From Clostridia bacterium (GTDB lineage Bacteria > Bacillota > Clostridia > Oscillospirales > Acutalibacteraceae), in assembly GCA_017450005.1 (NCBI GenBank), contig JAFSYM010000015.1, positions 62,001 to 126,000 of the forward strand: a DNA stretch of 64,000 bases. Reading direction: 5' to 3'. The stretch's first letter is position 1. Each line of letters begins with the position of its first letter. This document shows, in pieces, positions 9,692-18,312 of the stretch. The notes beneath the pieces were generated by a model. It made no database searches, was not told where the DNA came from, and saw nothing but the letters and a program-made list of their open reading frames with translations. The translations under genes were made by a program, and so were the position numbers.

Positions 9692-11854
9692 TTATTCCGG
9701 GCGGCGCATCGTCAAAGAGATGCGCTTGCGTTCCACGTCGACCGATTGCACCCACACAGTCACGACCTGACCGACCTTGAGCACGTCGGACGGATGGCGT
9801 ACACGTTTGTCGGAAATCTGCGAGATATGCACAAGTCCGTCCTGGTGCACGCCGATATCGACAAATGCGCCGAAGTCAATGACATTGCGCACGGTGCCTT
9901 GCAGTTCCATACCGCTGCGCAGATCCGAGATATCCATCACGTCCGTGCGCAGCAGAGGCGGCGGCAGTTCGTCGCGCGGATCGCGTCCGGGACGCTGCAG
10001 TTCCCTGACAATATCGGTCAATGTCGGCACGCCGGCCGAGAGTGTTTCGGCAATCTTTTCAATGCCGCCCGCCTGCTCGACTCTGGCCGTCAGCAAATCC
10101 GCTTTTCCGGATTTGATATCCTGCACGCTCAATCCGCACGTGTCCAGCAGCAACTTGGTGAGCGTATAACTCTCCGGATGCACGCCGGTATTGTCCAGCA
10201 GATTGCGACTTTCGGGAATGCGCAGGAAGCCCGCACACTGTGTAAACGCTTTATCGCCGAGCTTGGGCACTTTTTTAAGCTGTGTCCTGCCGGTAAACGC
10301 GCCGTTTTCTTCGCGGTATGCGACTATGTTTTTGGCTACGGCTGCATTGATACCCGCCACACGCGAGAGCAGCGGCGCCGATGCGGTATTCAGATCGACG
10401 CCGACGCTGTTGACGCAGTCCTCGACCACGCCGTCCAGCGCGGCAGCCAGTTCTTTTTGCGGCATATCATGCTGGTACTGTCCGACGCCGATCGCCTTCG
10501 GATCGATTTTGACAAGCTCCGCCAGCGGATCCTGCAAACGTCTGGCAATCGAAACGGCGCTGCGCAGCGACACGTCATACTGTGGAAACTCTTCCGCCGC
10601 GAGTTTGGACGCCGAGTAAACCGAGGCGCCCGCTTCGCTGACAACCATATACGCCGCACCGCACCCGGGCATTTCACGCAGAACTTCTGCAGTAAAGATC
10701 TCCGTCTCCTTGGACGCGGTACCGTTGCCGATTGCGATAATTTCCGCGTGGTACGTCTGAATGAGCTTTTTCAGCGTCACCTTGGCGCTTTCGCGCTGCC
10801 GGTCGGAATGCGTCACATACAGAACGTTTGTATCGAGCACTTTGCCCGTCGGGTCCACTACGGCGACCTTACAGCCGGTTCTGTAGCCGGGATCAAGACC
10901 GATCGCTGTTTTCCCCTTGACGGGCGGCTGCAGAAGCAGCTCGTGCAGATTGGACGCAAACACGCGAATTGCGGATTCATCCGCCTTCTCCGTGAGCATA
11001 TTGCGCGTCTCGCGTTCGACGGACGGCCGGATGAGACGGTCGTATGCATCCGATCCGGCTTCGCGCACAACCGCGTTGCAGGGAGAGTCATTGTCCGTAA
11101 TGGTCACGGACGTGATTACATTGGACGCTTTCACAGCATCCAGCGTCACACTGACTTTGAGATAGCCTTCCTTTTCACCGCGGTCAATCGCCAGAACGCG
11201 ATGGCCCGCGATGCGGCTGACCGGCTCCGTGTAATCATAGTATATTCGGTAGACGCTGTCTTTTTCCGGATCGACAGCCTGTACGCAGACCACGCCGACA
11301 AGAGTGAACAAATTGCGCAGCCTGCGGCGAATATCGGCATTGTCCGAGATGTCCTCGGCAATAATGTCCATCGCGCCGTGCAGCGCATCGGCGGCAGATT
11401 CGACGCCTTTTTTCGGATCAACATACGCTGCGGCAAGCACAAGCGGATCGTCGCAGTTTCTTTCCTGCGCCATAATCTTTGACGCGAGCGGCTCCAAGCC
11501 TTTTTCACGTGCCACTGAAGCGCGGGTACGCCGTTTCGGGCGGAACGGACGGTAAACGTCCTCAATCTCCGCGAGCGTCGCCGCCTTCTGCAGCGCAGCC
11601 TCAATCTCCGGCGTCATTTTTTCCTGCGCCGTAATCGACTCAAACACCTCTTCCCTGCGCTTTTCCAGATTGCGCAGATACTCCAGACGCTCTGACAACC
11701 GGCGCAGCACCTGATCGTCCAGCGTGCCGTGCGCTTCTTTGCGGTAACGCGCAATAAACGGGATCGTGTTGCCTTCGTCGATCAGTTTCACGGTATTCTC
11801 GACCTGCCATTTTTGCAGACCGAATTCTTTGGTTAATGCTTGAATGATATCCAT
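9692..11854 (-). CDS. tex: Tex transcription accessory protein, S1 RNA-binding
   Basis: 720 residues, typical length. Domains in order: N-terminal helical Tex region ([14 protein letters not shown]), YqgF/RuvC-like fold ([16 protein letters not shown] near 320), helix-hairpin-helix region ([19 protein letters not shown] near 495) and a C-terminal S1 domain ([19 protein letters not shown], about 650-715). Tex binds nucleic acid and influences transcription and rRNA quality control. The RBS is AAAGGG. It lies 12 bp after the DnaI-like gene in a tight minus-strand run. Confidence 0.95.
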   Translation of the reverse strand: MDIIQALTKEFGLQKWQVENTVKLIDEGNTIPFIARYRKEAHGTLDDQVLRRLSERLEYLRNLEKRREEVFESITAQEKMTPEIEAALQKAATLAEIEDVYRPFRPKRRTRASVAREKGLEPLASKIMAQERNCDDPLVLAAAYVDPKKGVESAADALHGAMDIIAEDISDNADIRRRLRNLFTLVGVVCVQAVDPEKDSVYRIYYDYTEPVSRIAGHRVLAIDRGEKEGYLKVSVTLDAVKASNVITSVTITDNDSPCNAVVREAGSDAYDRLIRPSVERETRNMLTEKADESAIRVFASNLHELLLQPPVKGKTAIGLDPGYRTGCKVAVVDPTGKVLDTNVLYVTHSDRQRESAKVTLKKLIQTYHAEIIAIGNGTASKETEIFTAEVLREMPGCGAAYMVVSEAGASVYSASKLAAEEFPQYDVSLRSAVSIARRLQDPLAELVKIDPKAIGVGQYQHDMPQKELAAALDGVVEDCVNSVGVDLNTASAPLLSRVAGINAAVAKNIVAYREENGAFTGRTQLKKVPKLGDKAFTQCAGFLRIPESRNLLDNTGVHPESYTLTKLLLDTCGLSVQDIKSGKADLLTARVEQAGGIEKIAETLSAGVPTLTDIVRELQRPGRDPRDELPPPLLRTDVMDISDLRSGMELQGTVRNVIDFGAFVDIGVHQDGLVHISQISDKRVRHPSDVLKVGQVVTVWVQSVDVERKRISLTMRRPE

Positions 11855-11866
11855 AAGTACCCTTTA

Positions 11867-12838
11867 TTATTTTAATATTTGTCTGATGTCAGATCCGCAG
11901 AACGTCAAGGTCGTATACCCGCCGAATATACGGGAAGTGATACGCCGCGAATAACGCTTTTCCAGATCCTTGAACGAAAGGTTCGTGCTGATGATAACAG
12001 GTCGTCCGCTCTGCTGGCGCGTGTTGATGATATTGTACACGGCGGAAACCGAAAACTGCGTGATGAACTCCGCGCCGAGATCGTCCAGAATCAGCAGATC
12101 GCAGCCCATGATCGCGTCGGTCGCGCCGTCGTCGTCGCCGCGGAAGCGCTCACGCTCCATGCGGTCAAGCAGATTCTGCGCAGACCCGTAAATGACGCCG
12201 AAGCCTTTCTTTGTTACCTCGCCCGCAATCGCCAAAGACAGATGCGTCTTGCCGAGACCTGTCTCGCCGTAAAAGAACAACGACGGCGAATGCAGATCGA
12301 ACTCTGCGGCGTAACGCTTGCAAAACGACAGAATCTCTTCCATGCGCGCATACGGCGCAACGCCCGTTTGCGGGTTGACATTCTTGGGATACAGCGATAA
12401 ATTGAAACGGTCAAATGTGCATTTATCCAGCGGGAAATCACTGCACAGCGACGAGTATGCAAGCTGACGCGCAAGCGTATCTATGCACGAGCAGCGATAA
12501 CCGCCGTGAAAACCCGTATCCGAGCAAAGCGGACAGGTATACTGCACGCGCAGGTAATCCTCGGCAAAACCGTTTTCCACGAGAAGCGAACGGCGCTTCT
12601 GCTGCGCGTCAAGATTCTCTCTGGACAGCGCGTCCAGATACTTCTGCGCGTTTTCCCCCATACCGATGGCGCGAACGGCGTCAAGCCCCGTCTGCGCAAT
12701 ATGCGCATCGAGCTGCTGCATCTGCGGCACAGCGGCATAGACCTCGGCGCGATGCAGCGCTGCCGTCCTCTCGGCGTCTGCGCGTCTTTGTTCGAGAATC
12801 TGCGCAGCTCTTTGGTAGATCTCCGCGCTGTAACCCAT
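11867..12838 (-). CDS. DnaC/DnaI-type helicase loader ATPase
   Basis: 323 residues. The N-terminal half is helical and ends in a zinc-finger-like cluster (C102, C105, C116, C118). The AAA+ domain follows, with Walker A GETGLGKTH (191-199) and Walker B LLILDDLGAE (248-257), sensor-1 STN and an arginine finger region SRRITSRI. It is expected to load the replicative helicase DnaB/DnaC during primosome assembly. The DnaD-like gene 14 bp upstream strengthens this reading over an IstB transposition role, and no transposase is nearby. RBS is GAGGATAG. Confidence 0.9.
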   Translation of the reverse strand: MGYSAEIYQRAAQILEQRRADAERTAALHRAEVYAAVPQMQQLDAHIAQTGLDAVRAIGMGENAQKYLDALSRENLDAQQKRRSLLVENGFAEDYLRVQYTCPLCSDTGFHGGYRCSCIDTLARQLAYSSLCSDFPLDKCTFDRFNLSLYPKNVNPQTGVAPYARMEEILSFCKRYAAEFDLHSPSLFFYGETGLGKTHLSLAIAGEVTKKGFGVIYGSAQNLLDRMERERFRGDDDGATDAIMGCDLLILDDLGAEFITQFSVSAVYNIINTRQQSGRPVIISTNLSFKDLEKRYSRRITSRIFGGYTTLTFCGSDIRQILK

Positions 12839-12852
12839 AGCGTACTATCCTC

Positions 12853-13833
12853 TCAATCGTTTTTCTTGTAGATGATCGGCCCGTGCAGCAGGCGATGCTC
12901 CATTTCATCGATATCATACGATGCGGGTGATTCGTCGTCGTCCTGCTGTTTCTTTTCCCGGAAGCGGCGGTTATCCTCCGCGACGTCCTGCGGCGTCTTC
13001 AATCCTTTTGCAGCCCAGTTGCGCAGCACCTTGTTCATGTAGGCAAAGCTCATCTTCCGGCAATGGTTGCTCATCTCCTCATAAGCGAGGCTGATCATGT
13101 CGAAGTCGAACCCGAGTTCAATGCTCCACGCGCGCAGATACTCGGACTGCACGGCCGTCGGCGTCGGCGCGGACAGACCGGCAGTCGCGGCGAGCTGCTT
13201 CCACAGCCCGTTGCAGCGATGCAGTTCCTCGATCTTTTCGGCCGCCTTTTCGATGGTGTCGATTTCTTCCTGACCCCAGCTTTTTCCCATTGCCGCAATA
13301 TAGGCATTGGAAGTCTTGCGCACTTCGGCACAGTACTCGATCAGAATCAGGATCACGTCGATCGGCAATCCGTAACGGTCATGCATCAGCAGCAGCGTGC
13401 ATTGCCCGTCGTAGCCAATTGTCCGGCCGAATTTTTTCTGCGCCTCTTTAAACAGGAAGTCCAGCTCCGGATGCTCGCCGATGCGCTGCAAAATTTCCGC
13501 GGCAGTCGGCTTGCTCTCCGGCAGATCCGGAAGTTCCTTCTTTACCGCCGGTGCGGCAAACGCCTCTTTTGCGGGCTGCACAACAGCAGGCAGATCGGTG
13601 AGCAGGATCTCTTTTTGCTGCCAGAATGCAATATATTCGCACATGCTCTCTTCTGTGCAATGCAGCGCCTTGGCCGCCTGCTCTGTCGTGGGCTGCTCGG
13701 CCGCATGACGCAGCACCCACAGGAGCGTGCGAATCTGTTCGGGACTGGCGAGCTTTATGTATTGATCCACGACGACAGCGGGCACGCTGAATACAGCGCC
13801 CCACTGCATCGCGGGATTGATGCGGATCAGCAT
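12853..13833 (-). CDS. DnaD/DnaB-domain primosome protein
   Basis: 326 residues. An N-terminal winged-helix-like part (QIRTLLWVLRHAAEQPTTEQAAKAL) and a C-terminal DnaD-type region with the YxxxI-like element (FAYMNKVLRNWAAKGLKTPQDV, about 275-296) support the call. In Firmicutes, DnaD and DnaB remodel DNA and recruit helicase with DnaI; this protein pairs with the loader gene immediately downstream. Which of DnaD or DnaB it replaces cannot be told. It starts three bases after the nagB stop and lacks a strong Shine-Dalgarno, so coupling to nagB is likely. Confidence 0.85.
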   Translation of the reverse strand: MLIRINPAMQWGAVFSVPAVVVDQYIKLASPEQIRTLLWVLRHAAEQPTTEQAAKALHCTEESMCEYIAFWQQKEILLTDLPAVVQPAKEAFAAPAVKKELPDLPESKPTAAEILQRIGEHPELDFLFKEAQKKFGRTIGYDGQCTLLLMHDRYGLPIDVILILIEYCAEVRKTSNAYIAAMGKSWGQEEIDTIEKAAEKIEELHRCNGLWKQLAATAGLSAPTPTAVQSEYLRAWSIELGFDFDMISLAYEEMSNHCRKMSFAYMNKVLRNWAAKGLKTPQDVAEDNRRFREKKQQDDDESPASYDIDEMEHRLLHGPIIYKKND

Positions 13834-13836
13834 ATC

Positions 13837-14559
13837 TTAAAGCAGACTTGCCGCATCTTCGTCCAGGAAGATTGTGCAGTCCGGATGCGCCTTGAGAATA
13901 GACGCGGGACAATGCGGGTCAATGTCGCCGCAGATCATGGCGCGGACAGCTTCTGCCTTGGACTTGCCCGTGGCCACCAGCACGATCTTTTTGGCACGCA
14001 TGATGGAGCCGATGCCCATCGTCATGGCGTAATGCGGCATGGGTACGTCGTCGAAATAGATCGAGTTGGCCTCGATCGTGCTCTCGGTCAGATGCACCTT
14101 GAACGCGTCGTTGGTAAACTTGTCCGACGGCTCATTGAAAGCGATGTGGCCGTTGCGTCCGATGCCCAAAAACTGGATGTCGATCCCGCCCGCAGCTTCG
14201 ATTTCGGCGGCATAGCGGCGACTCTCCGCCTCGGCGTCCGGCGCGTTGCCGTTCAGAAAATGCACGTTCTGCATATCAACGTCAATCCTGGAGAACAGAT
14301 TCTCCGACATGAACGTAAAATAGCTGTTTTTGTGTGACTGCGGCAGATCGCAATACTCGTCCAGGTTAAAAGTGGACACTTTCTTAAAGCTGACTTCCCC
14401 ACGCGCGCAGGCCTGCGCCATATAATCATAGGTCGGCAGCGGCGTTGCGCCGGTCGCAAGACCCAGCACAGCGTTCTCTTTATTCTGCACCGTCTGTACG
14501 AACATCGAACCGGCAGCGGCGCCGATCTCTGCCGCGGTATTCATCGTAATCACTTTCAT
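13837..14559 (-). CDS. nagB: Glucosamine-6-phosphate deaminase
   Basis: 240 residues. It converts glucosamine-6-phosphate to fructose-6-phosphate and ammonia. Family motifs are intact: GLATGATPLPTYDYM, TFNLDEYCDLP with the catalytic Asp, and GIGRNGHIAFNEPSD with the catalytic His. ATG 14559 follows AGGAG by about ten bases; the longer frame to 14634 would cross the promoter. nagB heads the transcript that continues into the primosome genes, an unusual pairing of amino-sugar catabolism with replication functions. No nagA is adjacent. Confidence 0.95.
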   Translation of the reverse strand: MKVITMNTAAEIGAAAGSMFVQTVQNKENAVLGLATGATPLPTYDYMAQACARGEVSFKKVSTFNLDEYCDLPQSHKNSYFTFMSENLFSRIDVDMQNVHFLNGNAPDAEAESRRYAAEIEAAGGIDIQFLGIGRNGHIAFNEPSDKFTNDAFKVHLTESTIEANSIYFDDVPMPHYAMTMGIGSIMRAKKIVLVATGKSKAEAVRAMICGDIDPHCPASILKAHPDCTIFLDEDAASLL

Positions 14560-14634
14560 AAATGAATCGCTCCTATCTGAATACGGGAAAGGGTTGAAAA
14601 ATGAACCGCATATCCCTCCATTATTTATCTTCAT

Positions 14635-14663
14635 ATTTTATCACTATACTTGATAAAAGTAAA
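14635..14663 (-). promoter_or_regulatory. SigA-type promoter for nagB operon
   Basis: Minus-strand TTTACT (14658-14663) and TAAAAT (14635-14640) are 17 bp apart. This leaves a leader of about 70 bases before nagB. No clear operator was recognised. Confidence 0.65.
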
Positions 14664-14698
14664 TACTTCACGCGAAAAAAAGTGAAATCACGCAGTTT

Positions 14699-15466
14699 TT
14701 ATCCCTTCTTGATTTGTCGGATCGCACTCTTTTCAAGGCGTGAAACCTGCGCCTGCGAAATGCCGATCTCCCGCGCGACCTCCATCTGCGTTTTTCCCAT
14801 GAAAAAACGCAAATACAGAATCCGCTTCTCGCGGGACGGCAGTGCATGGATGGCGGATTTAAGCTGCATCTCCTCGATCCAGTTCTCATCCGTCACCTTG
14901 TCGCTGACCTGATCCATCACATAAATCGTATCTCCGCCATCTGCAAAAACAGGCTCGTACAGCGAAACGGGGTCCACAATCGCCTCCAGCGCAAGCACAA
15001 TATCCTCTTTTTTGCGCTGCATTCTTTCGGCGATTTCTTCCACTGTCGGGTCCCGATCCAGCTCGGCAACAAGCTGCTCCTTGACCTGCATGGCATGATA
15101 CGCCGTGTCACGCATAGAACGGCTGACGCGAACGGCGTTATTGTCGCGCAGGTATCGCCTGATCTCTCCGATGATCATGGGCACGGCGTACGTGGAGAAA
15201 CGCACGGATTGCGCAATATCAAAGTTATCAATCGCTTTGATAAGACCGATACACCCCACCTGAAACAGATCATCCGGGTTCTCTCCACGGTTTGTAAAAC
15301 GCTGCACAACCGACAGAACCAGACGAAGATTGCCTTGGATCAGCATCTCCCGCGCAGATGTATCGCCTGTGTGCATTTTGTGTAACAGCTCCGTTTTTTC
15401 CGATTCCTTCAGGACTTTCAGCTTGGACGTATTCACGCCGCATATCTCGACCTTGCCGTACTGCAA
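14699..15466 (-). CDS. sigG: Sporulation sigma factor SigG
   Basis: 255 residues, closely matching SigG of B. subtilis throughout: KVEICGVNTSKL at the N-terminus, region 2 (GNLRLVLSVVQRF, DDLFQVGCIGLIKAIDNFD, FSTYAVPMIIGEIRRYLRDN), region 3 (DPVSLYEPVFADGGD) and region 4 helix-turn-helix (GKTQMEVAREIGISQAQVS). It directs late forespore transcription. TTG 15466 is the start because GGGAGG lies seven bases upstream and the second residue onward aligns with SigG. It lies alone rather than behind sigE. Its RBS is inside a hairpin, described separately. Downstream, a weak GTGA/TCAC stem followed by T7 may terminate it. Confidence 0.96.
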   Translation of the reverse strand: MQYGKVEICGVNTSKLKVLKESEKTELLHKMHTGDTSAREMLIQGNLRLVLSVVQRFTNRGENPDDLFQVGCIGLIKAIDNFDIAQSVRFSTYAVPMIIGEIRRYLRDNNAVRVSRSMRDTAYHAMQVKEQLVAELDRDPTVEEIAERMQRKKEDIVLALEAIVDPVSLYEPVFADGGDTIYVMDQVSDKVTDENWIEEMQLKSAIHALPSREKRILYLRFFMGKTQMEVAREIGISQAQVSRLEKSAIRQIKKG

Positions 15467-15471
15467 AATAA

Positions 15472-15519
15472 AACCTCCCGAATTCTGATACCACCATTAT
15501 GGCCGGAATCCGGGAGATT
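15472..15519 (-). promoter_or_regulatory. Hairpin sequestering the sigG ribosome-binding site in read-through RNA
   Basis: On the minus strand the arms AATCTCCCGGATTC (15519-15506) and GAATTCGGGAGGTT (15485-15472) pair over 14 positions with two G-U wobbles, leaving a 20-base loop. The 3' arm contains the whole GGGAGG site of sigG. RNA entering from the upstream GTPase gene would fold and hide the site; RNA begun at the promoter in the loop would lack the 5' arm. Confidence 0.72.
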
Positions 15520-15524
15520 CATAC
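15496..15524 (-). promoter_or_regulatory. Candidate SigF-type promoter of sigG
   Basis: GGCCATAAT (15504-15496) fits the SigF -10 pattern GGnnAnAnT, and GTATG (15524-15520) matches four of five bases of a GYATA-type -35, with 15 bp between (16 is usual). In B. subtilis, sigG is switched on by SigF, so the match is functionally sensible. Confidence 0.5.
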
Positions 15525-15533
15525 ATCAAGCGC

Positions 15534-17471
15534 TCAATTATTCAGTTTCAGAATTTCTTTGTCAACGGCACAGTGCATCTTCTGCGCAGCTTGCGTCCAG
15601 TGCACATTATACCCGGCGCCGTGACTGCAGAAGACGGAATCGGCCGTGTTTTCAGTATCCGCCTCGCGGTTATACGGGTGCGCTTCCACGACCGCATCTG
15701 TGTTGTGACAGCGGTCATAACCGTCAAACCGAACCTGCAAAAGACCGCGCCCCTTTGTGAAGGATGATAAAGCGGAATGATAGTTCATCATCTCGCTTGC
15801 GGGACAACGTCCGCAAACCGTGACGTCCTCTGCGGAGGAATACGGCGGATCATACGAAGCGCTCATGTGCTGCAGGTCAAACATTACCTTTCCGACACAG
15901 CCGGACGGAACCTGAATCTTAAAGCGGTACATGGGTTCGAGCAGCACGCTTTCGGCATGAAACACAGCATGGCGGACAGCGCGATACAATGCCTGCCGGA
16001 AATCACCGCCTTCGGTATGCTTTTCATGCGCGCGTCCCATGAGCAGAACCACCTCAATATCCGTCAGAGGGAATCCGCACAGCGCGCCGATATGCTCTTT
16101 TTCAAACACATGCGTTTCGATCAGTCTTTGCCAATTCAGTTTCAACACGTCCGTCGGACAAGCGGAGGAAAAACGAATGCCGCTGCCGCGCGGTAAGGGA
16201 CGCAGAAGAATATGCACCTCGGCATAATGTCGCAGCGGCTCATAATGACCGCAGCCATAAACCGGCGACGCAATCGTTTCCAGATATAACACTTCCGGCT
16301 CACCGAACGAAACTGTCAGACCAAACCGTTGTGCGCATTGCTCCGCAAGAACCTCCAATTGGATCGGTCCCATCACGGCAATCTGAATCTGACGAATGTG
16401 CGGAACATAGCGCACACGCATCTGCGGGTCTTCCGCCTCCAGCGTACGAAATACCGAAAGCACTTTCTGCACGGGAACCGAATCGTCAAACTGCACACAG
16501 GCCGACATGAGCGGCTGAGACTGCACCGGCGGCACATGCATCTGCGCGCCGATGATCGTACCGGCAGGAACATGCAGACCGGTGACCGTGCAAAGACTGC
16601 CTGCACCGGCAGAAGAAACGCCTGCATAACGCGCGCCGGAATATACGCGGATCTCATGCACCTTCTCCTGCTGCAGCACGTCCTTAGCATGCAGCACACC
16701 GGACAGAATTTTCAGATACGTCAGGCGGTTGCCCGCATCGTCGTGCCGCACCTTATAGGCAACCGCAGAAACCGGCGCATCATCCGAATAAGATGTAGGC
16801 GTCAGTGCATCCAATCCTTTGAGAAAACGTCCGATGCCGTCGCCGGACAGCGCAGAACCGGAAAAACACGGAAACAGGTTGCGCGAACGGATCAGCGCCG
16901 CCATCTGCCGTATCCATAAATCCAGATCAAACCCTGTTGTCAGATAAGCATCCAGCAGCGTTTCGTCCAATTCCGCCACGGATTCTGCCGCAGATTCGAT
17001 CCCGTCGTCCAGCAAAAGCGCATCGGCCGCACACTTGCCGCGGATATCCTGCATGGTGCGGCGCACATCGGCGCCGTCCCGATCTGTCTTATTCAGGAAG
17101 AAAAAGACCGGGACATTATATTCAGCCAGCAGTTTCCAGATCAGCTCCGTATGCGCCTGAACGCCTTCTACACAGCTGACAACAAGCACAGCGTAATCGA
17201 GAACACGCAGCGACCGCTCCATCTCCGCAGAAAAATCTGCATGACCGGGCGTGTCCAGCAGATAATACTCGTTATCGCCGATCCGGAACGACGCCTGATC
17301 GGTATAGATCGTAATGCCGCGGCGGCGTTCAATGTCGTCGTGATCAAGCAGCGTGTTTCCGTGATCGACACGCCCTGCCGAACGGATCGAACCGCACTGG
17401 TATAGTATTTGTTCGGACAGCGTGGTTTTGCCTGCGTCCACATGTGCCAGAATTCCTAATGTTTTAAACAT
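15534..17471 (-). CDS. TetM/EF-G-like translational GTPase, probably not a resistance protein
   Basis: 645 residues with the ribosomal-protection-protein architecture: GTPase domain with P-loop AHVDAGKTT (9-17), switch II DTPGHADF (74-81) and NKTD (128-131), then EF-G-like domains II-V. TetM-type proteins displace tetracycline from the ribosome. Here the domain IV loop that reads YSPVST in TetM/TetO is replaced by AHEKHTEG (LLMGRAHEKHTEGGDFRQ), so classical protection is doubtful. Chromosomal TetM-like GTPases of unknown role are common in Clostridia. RBS is AGGTGATC. No mobilisation genes surround it. The upstream gap holds repeated GTAAAG motifs. Confidence 0.85.
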   Translation of the reverse strand: MFKTLGILAHVDAGKTTLSEQILYQCGSIRSAGRVDHGNTLLDHDDIERRRGITIYTDQASFRIGDNEYYLLDTPGHADFSAEMERSLRVLDYAVLVVSCVEGVQAHTELIWKLLAEYNVPVFFFLNKTDRDGADVRRTMQDIRGKCAADALLLDDGIESAAESVAELDETLLDAYLTTGFDLDLWIRQMAALIRSRNLFPCFSGSALSGDGIGRFLKGLDALTPTSYSDDAPVSAVAYKVRHDDAGNRLTYLKILSGVLHAKDVLQQEKVHEIRVYSGARYAGVSSAGAGSLCTVTGLHVPAGTIIGAQMHVPPVQSQPLMSACVQFDDSVPVQKVLSVFRTLEAEDPQMRVRYVPHIRQIQIAVMGPIQLEVLAEQCAQRFGLTVSFGEPEVLYLETIASPVYGCGHYEPLRHYAEVHILLRPLPRGSGIRFSSACPTDVLKLNWQRLIETHVFEKEHIGALCGFPLTDIEVVLLMGRAHEKHTEGGDFRQALYRAVRHAVFHAESVLLEPMYRFKIQVPSGCVGKVMFDLQHMSASYDPPYSSAEDVTVCGRCPASEMMNYHSALSSFTKGRGLLQVRFDGYDRCHNTDAVVEAHPYNREADTENTADSVFCSHGAGYNVHWTQAAQKMHCAVDKEILKLNN

Positions 17472-17506
17472 GCGATCACCTGAATAGATTTGAGTGTAAA
17501 CTGAAT

Positions 17507-17530
17507 CGCTTTACAGCGTAAAGCGTTTTT
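17507..17530 (+). terminator. Perfect hairpin plus T5 within a GTAAAG-repeat region
   Basis: CGCTTTAC (17507-17514), loop AGC and GTAAAGCG (17518-17525) are followed by TTTTT on the plus strand. Further GTAAA or CTTTAC copies lie at 17496, 17532 and 17554. Read as minus-strand leader RNA of the TetM-like gene, the copies could form alternative pairings; read as DNA they could be operators. Confidence 0.4.
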
Positions 17531-17555
17531 ACTTTACGTTAGAAAGAAGATTACT

Positions 17556-18209
17556 TTACAGGAAACAGGCGTTATTTCGCAGGTCTTCCACGTCTTGCGC
17601 AAGATACTCTGCCCCTTCTGCCGCCAATTCTGCACGCGATCCGTATCCGTACAAGACGCCGGCACTGTCAATCCCGACTTTCTTCGCCGCGCGTATATCG
17701 TATGCCGTATCGCCGACCATAAGAACAGTTCTTTTGTCTTCAGCGTTACAACGATTCATCACAGAGCGAATCACACTGCTCTTATCGGAGGATTGTTCCT
17801 GCATGGGTGCGCCTTGAACGCAGGTAAACAATCCGTCGATTTTATAGTATTCCAGTATCTGGCGAATAAACAAATCCGGCTTCGCGCTTGCGATGCACAC
17901 ATTTTTTCCTGCATCGCGAAGATCCCGAAGCAGCTGCAGCATTCCCGGATAGAAGCTCAGTTTGTATTTGCCCCCCGCCGCATAATTCTCCCGATAATAC
18001 AGAACCGCTTGTTCTGCTTCATCCGGCGACAATCCGATAAACTGCGAGAAACTGTAGGGCAGCGGCGGTCCGATAAATCTGCGCATCGTTTGTATATCTG
18101 CCTGCGGCAGCCCCATCTTCCGCAGCGCATATTGCACGCTTTCAAATATACCTTCTGCCGTATCCGCTAATGTACCGTCAAAGTCAAACAGAATTGTTGT
18201 ATAGCGCAT
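17556..18209 (-). CDS. HAD-superfamily hydrolase, phosphoglycolate phosphatase-like
   Basis: 217 residues. HAD motif I FDFDGTLAD carries the nucleophile Asp9 and Asp11; motif II (CIASAKPD) and motif IV (MVGDTAYDIRAAKKVG) are intact, with a helical cap between (about 15-90). Relatives include Gph and PpaX-type phosphatases; the natural substrate is not deducible. GGAGGCG precedes the ATG by seven bases. The gene has its own promoter, divergent from trpS, and is followed by the TetM-like gene 84 bp downstream. Confidence 0.85.
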   Translation of the reverse strand: MRYTTILFDFDGTLADTAEGIFESVQYALRKMGLPQADIQTMRRFIGPPLPYSFSQFIGLSPDEAEQAVLYYRENYAAGGKYKLSFYPGMLQLLRDLRDAGKNVCIASAKPDLFIRQILEYYKIDGLFTCVQGAPMQEQSSDKSSVIRSVMNRCNAEDKRTVLMVGDTAYDIRAAKKVGIDSAGVLYGYGSRAELAAEGAEYLAQDVEDLRNNACFL

Positions 18210-18229
18210 TGCAATCGCCTCCTTTTTTT

Positions 18230-18258
18230 ATCATATCACATAAACTAATAATTTACAA
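18230..18258 (-). promoter_or_regulatory. SigA-type promoter for the HAD hydrolase
   Basis: Minus-strand TTGTAA (18258-18253) and TATGAT (18235-18230) are exactly 17 bp apart. Its -35 overlaps the -35 of the trpS promoter on the other strand by five bases, so the two polymerases should compete. Confidence 0.7.
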
Positions 18259-18280
18259 TTCTATTTTTTTGTGCTATAAT
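18252..18280 (+). promoter_or_regulatory. SigA-type promoter for trpS
   Basis: TTTACA (18252-18257), a 17 bp spacer ending in TGC (extended -10) and TATAAT (18275-18280). The leader before the trpS ATG is only about 25 bases, too short for a T-box. Confidence 0.85.
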
Positions 18281-18312
18281 AGTTAATATAATGTTTGAAA
18301 GGACGACCTTTT

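Noticed and set aside
11867..12838. IstB transposition helper
   Set aside because: No transposase or terminal repeats are present, and the DnaD-like neighbour and zinc-finger N-terminus point to a helicase loader.
15534..17471. Acquired tetracycline resistance gene
   Set aside because: The TetM/TetO domain IV loop is absent and there are no transposon or conjugation genes nearby.
18281..18312. T-box leader for trpS
   Set aside because: The promoter leaves only about 25 transcribed bases before the start codon, far too few for a T-box.
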